Part shown: positions 57,263 to 64,000 of the stretch, piece after piece
How positions within the stretch are numbered: position 1 is the stretch's first letter
Layout of the letters: every line of letters begins with the position of its first letter
Source of the DNA: Pycnopodia helianthoides
Taxonomy: Eukaryota > Echinodermata > Asteroidea > Forcipulatida > Asteriidae
Assembly: GCA_032158295.1 (NCBI GenBank)
Contig: CM063260.1
Location: forward strand, 7,349,932 to 7,413,931
DNA: 64,000 nucleotides
Direction: 5' to 3'
Program-made: the position numbers and the translations under genes
The notes under the pieces: model-generated
What the model saw: the letters and a program-made list of their open reading frames with translations, nothing else
The model's database searches: none
Told to the model about the DNA's origin: nothing

Positions 57263-59039
57263 TGAATTTTGAATAAAAATTGACAAAAATGACAAATAGT
57301 GATCTAGGGAATGAAAAACCCCAGTGGTAGATTTGGAAGCTGATGGAGATTTCCCAGTCGGATAGATATTTTTTCTCTTTTTTAGTGTAGCAGTAAATTT
57401 TTTTCCCTGGTTTTTATTCTGTGTTTTGTGGTGAGGGAGAGGGGAAGGGTTTCCGATAGCGAATTTGTCGTGGAATTATTAAGACTTATAGCTGTCATGG
57501 AACAAGGCAATTTTCCCAGTAGAGCTGTTCAAAGCACGGCACATCGTTGTTGAAGAGAATTGCCCCCGGACCCGACATGAAAAATATTGGCAATATCGTC
57601 AAATTGGTTACAAGTCATAAACAGGGTGGATGGAGATCGGGTGTGAATATGTGTTGTGAGTTCCCCCCCCCCTTTTGAGGAAAGTAATTAATTTTGACGG
57701 TTAGGAAATGCAACGATGGCGATGATGACGAATGGAAAAACTAATAATAGCAGAGCAATTTATCATTATTCAAACAGTCATCGTGATTATTGTAAATAAG
57801 TATTATTCTTTGGAGTTGATTTATTCAGTACCTGAAAAAACACATGTTACATCTTTATTCAACGCATGAAGAGATTTGTCATTGTTTGTGTATGGTTATT
57901 GCTAACTCTTCCATCCCATAAATTTGTGAAAGCTCTGCTGATATAAATTGGTTAAAGTGCCAATCTTTCTGAGAATTTGTTAAGAAGGAGGCTATTTCTA
58001 CATGCCAAGTTTAAAAAGAAAGTATCCTTTGCAACTGTTAAAGAACAAGAAAAGATGTTATTGTTGATGCCTTTGTCAAAAACATTACCTTTTGCATTTC
58101 ATGTTTTTATTAATGCATTATTTACCCTCCCAATCACACAGAATTTCTAGCGCATGTTGTATTTGTAATTTAATTAATATGATAAACCTTTTTTCTGAAT
58201 TCCATTCTGCCTCAGTAAAGCCACTTATATCCTTAATAAGCATATGAATAAAATCATTCGTTATTGCTTGAAGTGATGTACATCAGATTTTGTGGTTGGG
58301 TGCCGATGTCTTCAGAAGGCCTTTGTGTATCGAAAATTCAACCTTTAATTTACCGAGTGGGAAAACAACGGTTGTGATGTCAAAACAAAAGAGCCCTAAT
58401 GAGACCAAACATGTGGAAGAAATCAGAGGGAGTATCATTGCATGGTTGTTATCGCCATCTGATAAAAGTACTTTTTGGGGAAGAGTAAACTTGCATAGTC
58501 CTTTACAATTGCACTTTGCTCATGCATTCTGCATATTAGATTTGCTATGTCTTATGCCTTCTCAATGCGATTGCATTTGCATACTTGAGGCATTTTCTAA
58601 ACCTTGACTGTGGCTCTGATTTGGGATTCTCAGCAATTTTGAAACTGCTTTTGAGAGCTGTTTTAAATTGTGCAACAGGGTTAAAGGGGGGCAGTGGAAA
58701 AGCCCAAAAAGCAACATTTGTGTTTATATTTTCCTCAACGTGAAATAAAAATACAATATATTTAATTTTATTGGACGCAGTACTCATGTACATCAGGATG
58801 AACTTGTCGAGTAAACAGCTTTTCGTATCTGAAAGACTTTCATGACTCCAAAAATTAATTTCCTTTTAACCTTGTTCAAAGTCTCAAACCAGAAGTCTCC
58901 CCCTCCCTGAATCAATTTCCCAAAACAAATATCCCGTTTCTTATCGCCGACGACGACATCCATGGCCAGAGATGTTTAGTCTTCATGCACACAACAACAA
59001 AAGAAATCTATAAACTCCATGCGGCAGGCAAGGGTTGAT
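57263..59039. other. Non-coding sequence
   Basis: No gene supported. A C run is at about 57662-57672. The 105-codon plus-strand frame at 58290 begins with TTG or a similar non-ATG codon in a unique region and has no recognisable domain. Confidence 0.45.
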
Positions 59040-59440
59040 TTAATTTAATCCAAATATTACAAGATACATCATGTGTCCGTAAAATTGACCACAGCCGTCA
59101 AGTTAACGTGTAGAAACTTAGTTGAAATAATAACCCCTCTCCTTTACATTTCTAAAATCACCTGCTTCCATGTGGGTGACTCAAAGGCTGTGAGGGTTGT
59201 TGGCTAGCCGTGGTTGTTACAATAACGTCCCTCCAGCCAGATTAGTTCTTTAACATCGTCAATGCAAAACAGGCACAAGGTCCTGTACTCTGGGCTTTTA
59301 ATTACAGCTGTTTTAATTATTCCAACTCGTTTAATTTCGGTTTTGGGCTGTAAGACTCGACCTGGCTTAGACTGTAACTAATTAAAAGATCTGTTTTTCA
59401 GGAAGGATTATGTTATTCTTTGTAGAGAGCCGGCAGTTTT
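59040..59440. promoter_or_regulatory. Candidate enhancer: E-box between TTTTAATTA repeats
   Basis: ttttaatta at 59296-59304 is followed immediately by the E-box cagctg (59305-59310) and then a second ttttaatta (59311-59319). An inverted copy, taattaaaa, lies at 59379-59387, and gtttaattt at about 59329. TAATTA is the homeodomain core and CAGCTG a bHLH site. The exact head-to-tail pair around an E-box is unlikely to be random in such a complex block, but no binding or conservation data are available. Confidence 0.35.
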
Positions 59441-60099
59441 TATACTTATTAACATTTTGAGGGGGATTTTTAATTTGTTTTTTTGTGTCTGGTTTTAGTT
59501 AGACACTTTATGTTAACTCTCTATGTGAATGTCGTTGTAGCATGGTTGGTGGTAGGGGAAGGAATTGAGGATGGGTTCACAATTTTGTTTTATCTAAAAT
59601 GATATGACCCCGCAAAACATGAAAGATAACAACTGTTTGATGCCAGACAACTGCCATCAAGTTAATTGTGTGAATTATTTTAAGTAATATTAAGAAAACG
59701 TTTTTCAGATTCTTTTGAAACCCATCCATAAGATTGTCTGGTAACCTGTGGCTAACAATTTCTTTTTGTATTTCTTACATGTTCTCATCGTCCTCTTCCA
59801 ATCTAACCTGTGATCTGATGATACCATTGTTTTTGCTGGAAAACCAGGTAAGAGAAATAGTTGAAGAATTGATTTTTCTTTTAAGTATGAAGGGTTGTAG
59901 ATGTTTATCAGAGAGTGGATAGTCTTCTTAACGCATTGCAGTCCTGAATAACGGATTGCTATAACATTGAATAACCAGTTGTGGGAATTGCAAGGAGTTT
60001 GGCTGATTTTCGCCATATCTTTTGCCTCCAAGAATTAGTCTACTGAACGGAAAATGACAAATTAATTTTTAGTTCACATAGAGAGTCGGCAAAAACCTT
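59441..60099. other. Non-coding sequence
   Basis: No gene supported. A strong donor-like site, ccag|gtaagag, lies at 59844-59854 after T/C-rich sequence. The 108-codon minus-strand frame (59705-60031) has no recognised motif. Confidence 0.45.
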
Positions 60100-60620
60100 C
60101 TGACTTTTGGGAAGTAGGTGGGAGGATGGATAAGAAAGGGGTTGGGGGAGTTTCCCCAGGCCAGAGGGAAACCCAGACTGGCACCTACCTCACATGAGTT
60201 TACAACAAAAATGCAAACACGATTTTTCCCCGATCATCACAATTCCACGCACCCACCCCAGCAATCTGGTCCTAACCCACAACATGCCTCGGGGGGATTA
60301 ACATCCTCTCTTTGTTTCGCCCCTTGATGTCAGCCAAGGCATCCGGGGGCTGGTGAAGCTGGTACAACATTAATTGCTGTTCCCGACGATTAATTAGGTA
60401 GTGTCTGTTGGTAGCTAGCGATGTGTAGCACCCCTGCAGCCGGGTGGATGGTTCTCAAGACGTGCCGATTTGAACCATGAAGTCATTATTTGATGATGCC
60501 GTGATGGGAAGGGAGTTGGAGGTCGTTGGACTGGTGGTCTGCTGGAAGTGCAGACCTTACACTGCGGAAATGGGCATCATTGTAGTCAGAAAAACTGGAC
60601 TTAAAGGGAGGTCGCATGAT
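60100..60620. promoter_or_regulatory. GC-richer complex block with TTAATTA sites; possible enhancer
   Basis: The stretch is compositionally complex and richer in G+C than its flanks. It has gggggattaaca (Otx-like GGATTA core, about 60292-60303) and two homeodomain-type sites, acattaattg (about 60367) and gattaattagg (about 60388). The 69-codon frame at 60118 is unrecognised. Regulatory function is inferred from composition and motif content only. Confidence 0.3.
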
Positions 60621-63600
60621 TGAGGGCAACCTTATAATAATAACATTATCAAATCAGTATTACCAATAACAATCAAGAACTTGCATTCTTGTTGACAGAA
60701 AGAATTCAATATTGATTTGAGCTATAATTATTAAGAAGGTAACAATGAATCTAAGGATTTTTTGTGTTTATTTTTTTTTTTTTTTTGGGGGGGACACTGC
60801 TTTTTGTCTTCTTCTTTTGCGCCAACTAAAATCAGAAACATACCTAAGATGTCACAAGAACACAATGTAAAACACTGCCAATGCAATACTTATGAAAATC
60901 TAGGGACCTCAATACCTCTGTAATACAGTTTCTTCTCTGAATGTCCCTGCAGAATTCCAGTTGTTTATGAGTTAATAGAATACTTAAACATCATCACCGC
61001 TTCATTAACCCAAAGCTTGTTAGACAAGTTCGCCAGTCCTACCAGGGATTTTTTTTGTAAACTCTCCACAGGGACTGTTTTATCTCAACAACAAATGTAA
61101 ACACTGGCTATTTAAGCAAGAGGGGATGATGGGAATGTAATCCTTGCAGTCTAACACAGCTGAAATAATCTCAGAGGGTTAGTCGGGAATCATTGCCTTT
61201 GCTTCATTTGTTACGCTTGGGTTACAACTTTGTACAGAGCATACCATCATGAAGATTGTCAACAGGAACATTGGAACTGTACAGCGTTTCCTCTGCATAT
61301 CTATTATGCATGAACTGCATAGACAAACTCATTGTCTTGTACATTTGTATCTCCATTTATCAAAGTTATGAATGACTTTCATGATCCATTAGGTGAAAGT
61401 GTGACATGTTTGACTTCGTTGCTCATTGGTGTGGCAAAAAAGTGTGAAAATTGGCTTATGAATAAGTGATTCGTGAGTTAGATTTGAATGATGTCTGGTT
61501 AAATGCCATGGTTGGTTGCAAGTGAGTTCTTGATTTTAATTCCCTAGTGTTGCTCTGTCACATGATTAGGGTCAGGCTTTCTTGATCCTCCAGATCAGCA
61601 AAGACTGGTATTCTTGTGCCACACATTTCATTGAGATCTGTGTTTGTTGTCTCTTAAAGTAACTAAGAAAAGCTTCCCCCTGACTGTTTGAATTAGCAAC
61701 ACTGAATTCAGTCGCAGGAATTCAAATTGAGCATTGACTTGTGACCTAACAAGGCATTGTGCCAGACATCAGTTGAACCTAACTCGCAAATGAGTTATTT
61801 AGACTGATGAAATTTGTCATCGCATTCTGTTGTTGACCAATTTGTGTACATGTTGAAATCAAAAAAATATTTTACAAGTTACTGTTTGTCTAGCTGTGTG
61901 TACAGTTTTTCTGACCAAGAATTTGAAATAGATAATTGTTTTTGGACATAAAATTGTAGATCTCAGAATCTTTTTTTCAAAGATACAGATCTTTATGATT
62001 GATCTTTAAAATCAAATCTGAAATATTTTTTTTAAGAAAAAAGGGAACATTTCGGTCAACAAGAGAATGGGAAAAATAAATCTCAAAACTTAAAAAAGCA
62101 GACACTTCTAGAAACACCTTGAATTGTCTTCCAGTTGAGCCTTTTGTATCATTACAAATCGTGCCGTTTCTCGTAAACCAATGCCCCGTGAAATATTTAG
62201 TTTATTCCTTGCCTAACCCCCAGCATGCATGATTCAGGCATGACTGCACCAAAAATTCACACATGCGGATATTTAACCAAAAAAAAGTGCACCAGCGACG
62301 ATGTTGACTGCTCCTACCCTGAGAATCGTCCACAGTCGCTTTGCCGTTGACTCAAGTTCTTTTCTCGCTGTTTGGCCGGTGCATAACACCCGAATTCACC
62401 CTCAATATGTCAATATATGTTGAGGCTAATGATGTAGAACTAAGACCCTCCCGAGATGTGCAGAACAAACTTCATCCACGAAGGTGGAAACTCATCAACT
62501 TTCTTTCGGTTCAATATGTTTCCCATCCCGCCTCATGTTTTTAGAAGACGATGACATTTCCCTTTGTAAATTTGATCGTCCACACAGATGTGCCTTTGCA
62601 TTGTAATTGCTCATTTGCAGACGCGTGGGGAAAACAAATTCATTCTCTTGGTGAAGTTTTCGTCTTGCTTTGAATCTTTATAAATTATTACTACCCTTAA
62701 ACGGTGTTTCTCAGGAAAATCTGAACTGGGTTTGATTGAAAAATCCAACTGTCCAATCTCAAAAACTGAAAGATTGTTTTTTGAGTTGATGAGGCATTGA
62801 TTTTCCACAGGGAGTCCTTTCATTTGGGTGTGTAATGGTAATTCCAGATTGTGGTCAGTTGTCTCCTCCCCCTGGAATCAGAATGTTATTGTAGCTGCAG
62901 ACGTAGATATGAAGTAAGAGTTATTGACCTCAAGAAACAATAAAATCGCAAGAATACTGTTTCTGTCAAAAACCTCTATCCACAGGGAGATTTCTTTGTC
63001 TACTGCAGAAAAAAAAACCTCTTGCTGTGTCTTACTCTTAATGCTTTTTCTTTACAGTCCCCGGGGACCTTCAGTTTTTATGTTTTTAAAAGTACGTCTC
63101 TGTGCGTCCTAAATAAAAGAAAAAAAAGTCTAAAGTGCGCAAATGAGTTTCTAAAGATGCCCTCCGAGGGCAGTGCTCGTAGCACTCGCTAATTCCCCTT
63201 GTTGTTGTTTTTTGCCCAGGAGAATGCATCTAGTGGGGACGGGGTGAACCAAAAAACATGTTAATGTTTCATTGCAAAGCTTCTTCACAGCGCTGTAATA
63301 TTTTATTCTTGACAATATTTTATTCCTGCAATCGGTGCTCTGGGCATCTGTCAAAAATTTTGATTGGCTGATCAAAAGATTATCTTGATATTGCTGCCTG
63401 TGTTTGGACAAAACCCTTTTTTTCTAGGAATGCTATCAAAGAAATTTTTGAATGTTGTAGAGAGTACGGAAGTGAGGTTGGCGATCGAGATGCATTAGTT
63501 TATGACTGAGGGGCCTTAATCTCTTTTGAAAATAAAGGGTCTACCTTCAGGACTTTAAGTATATAAAATGTCATGCACGCAATTCATCTGTGATTTGTAA

Positions 63601-64000
63601 ACATTTATCTACAGAAGGAAACATTGTATATCTAAGCAAATGTTGTTGTCTGCTTTGAAGGGAGAGCTGGCTGGATCCCTGTTACCATATGTAATCACTA
63701 CAGAAATGCCTCTTTTTTTAGGAAAAGCACCAGTCTGTTGTTGTCACAAGTGTCCTTATGACCTATCTATATTTGTCAGTAAAAAACCCACCAAAATGGC
63801 ACCTACATCATCAAGACTAAAATATACAATACAAAACATTTGCTCCAATGCCAAAACAAAGTACTTCCCCCTTTCTTACACCTGCGTTTAGTTTTGTCTG
63901 ACTACTACTTATGGATTTTAATTATGACATTTCAATTTGCTGAAAGTTTAGTGAATATGAAAAACTGCCCCCCAAGTATTGCAAACAGGACGTAAAATTA
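60621..64000. other. Non-coding sequence
   Basis: No gene supported. A long T run with a following G run is at about 60769-60794. Block 62160-62560 is compositionally more complex and carries a 67-codon frame that begins with TTG and has no known motif. The last 83-codon frame (63640-63891) is unrecognised. No dispersed repeat that matches others in the window was seen here. Confidence 0.5.

Noticed and set aside
56807..57295. 162-codon minus-strand open frame, the longest in the window
   Set aside because: It is dominated by poly-Phe and Leu encoded by the A-rich and GA-rich tract; no motif and no credible gene context.
1..64000. Prokaryotic systems (CRISPR, operons, phage, restriction-modification)
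   Set aside because: No operon-like frame density, no ribosome-binding-site-spaced genes and no regularly spaced repeat array; composition and repeats are those of an animal genome.

Overview
This is 64 kb of AT-rich animal genomic DNA in which I can support no protein-coding gene, rRNA gene or CRISPR array. Every open frame is short (longest 162 codons, and that one is a polypurine tract read as poly-Phe). Many begin only at TTG or GTG, and none shows a domain or motif I recognise. Together with tRNA-derived SINE-like repeats, a palindromic MITE, a LINE-type 3' tail with a microsatellite, and many poly-A/GA/AAC tracts, this points to a metazoan intergenic region or a very long intron. The palindromic 'GGGCCCAATTTCATAG...GCTGCTTAA' element and the general repeat style suggest a marine deuterostome. 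My best guess is an echinoderm such as a sea star, but this rests on recognition of repeat style and was not searched.

Layout. 1-4 kb: unique sequence with a GC-richer patch at 0.6-1.35 kb and a degenerate AT-rich repeat near 1.8 kb. 4.06-4.35 kb: a 283-bp MITE with 29-bp inverted ends. 11.3-11.7 kb: a tandem array of about 95-bp units. 14.68-15.06 kb: (GATA)10 joined to a minus-strand retroposon 3' end. 16.6-18.3 kb: SINE copy 1 and two local tandem duplications. 22.6-23.6 kb: a repeat remnant and a GC-rich complex block. 26.15-28.1 kb: SINE copy 2, repeat family A copy 1 and a short duplication. 34.4-36.5 kb: a plus-strand SINE-like element, a second foldback element, and a cluster of AACCAGTTTAA-like motifs. 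37.25-37.42 kb: a full CRE plus a palindromic homeodomain-type site. 41-45.4 kb: a repeat remnant and family A copies 2 and 3. 46.17-46.31 kb: an exact 13-bp x 9 minisatellite. 48.4-52.4 kb: family B pair, SINE copy 3, and a tRNA-like sequence bracketed by perfect 12-bp inverted and 12-bp direct repeats. 57.1-57.3 kb: a long polypurine tract. 59.0-60.6 kb: two complex blocks rich in TAATTA sites.

No genes can be said to work together. The functional hypothesis I find most plausible is that the complex, relatively GC-rich islands (about 0.6-1.35, 9.5-9.7, 10.7-11.1, 22.9-23.5, 28.7-29.0, 37.25-37.42, 43.0-43.3, 59.0-59.4 and 60.1-60.6 kb) are cis-regulatory elements of a developmental gene outside the window. 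Conservation could not be tested here. The most unusual single structure is the tRNA-like element at 52.2-52.37 kb.
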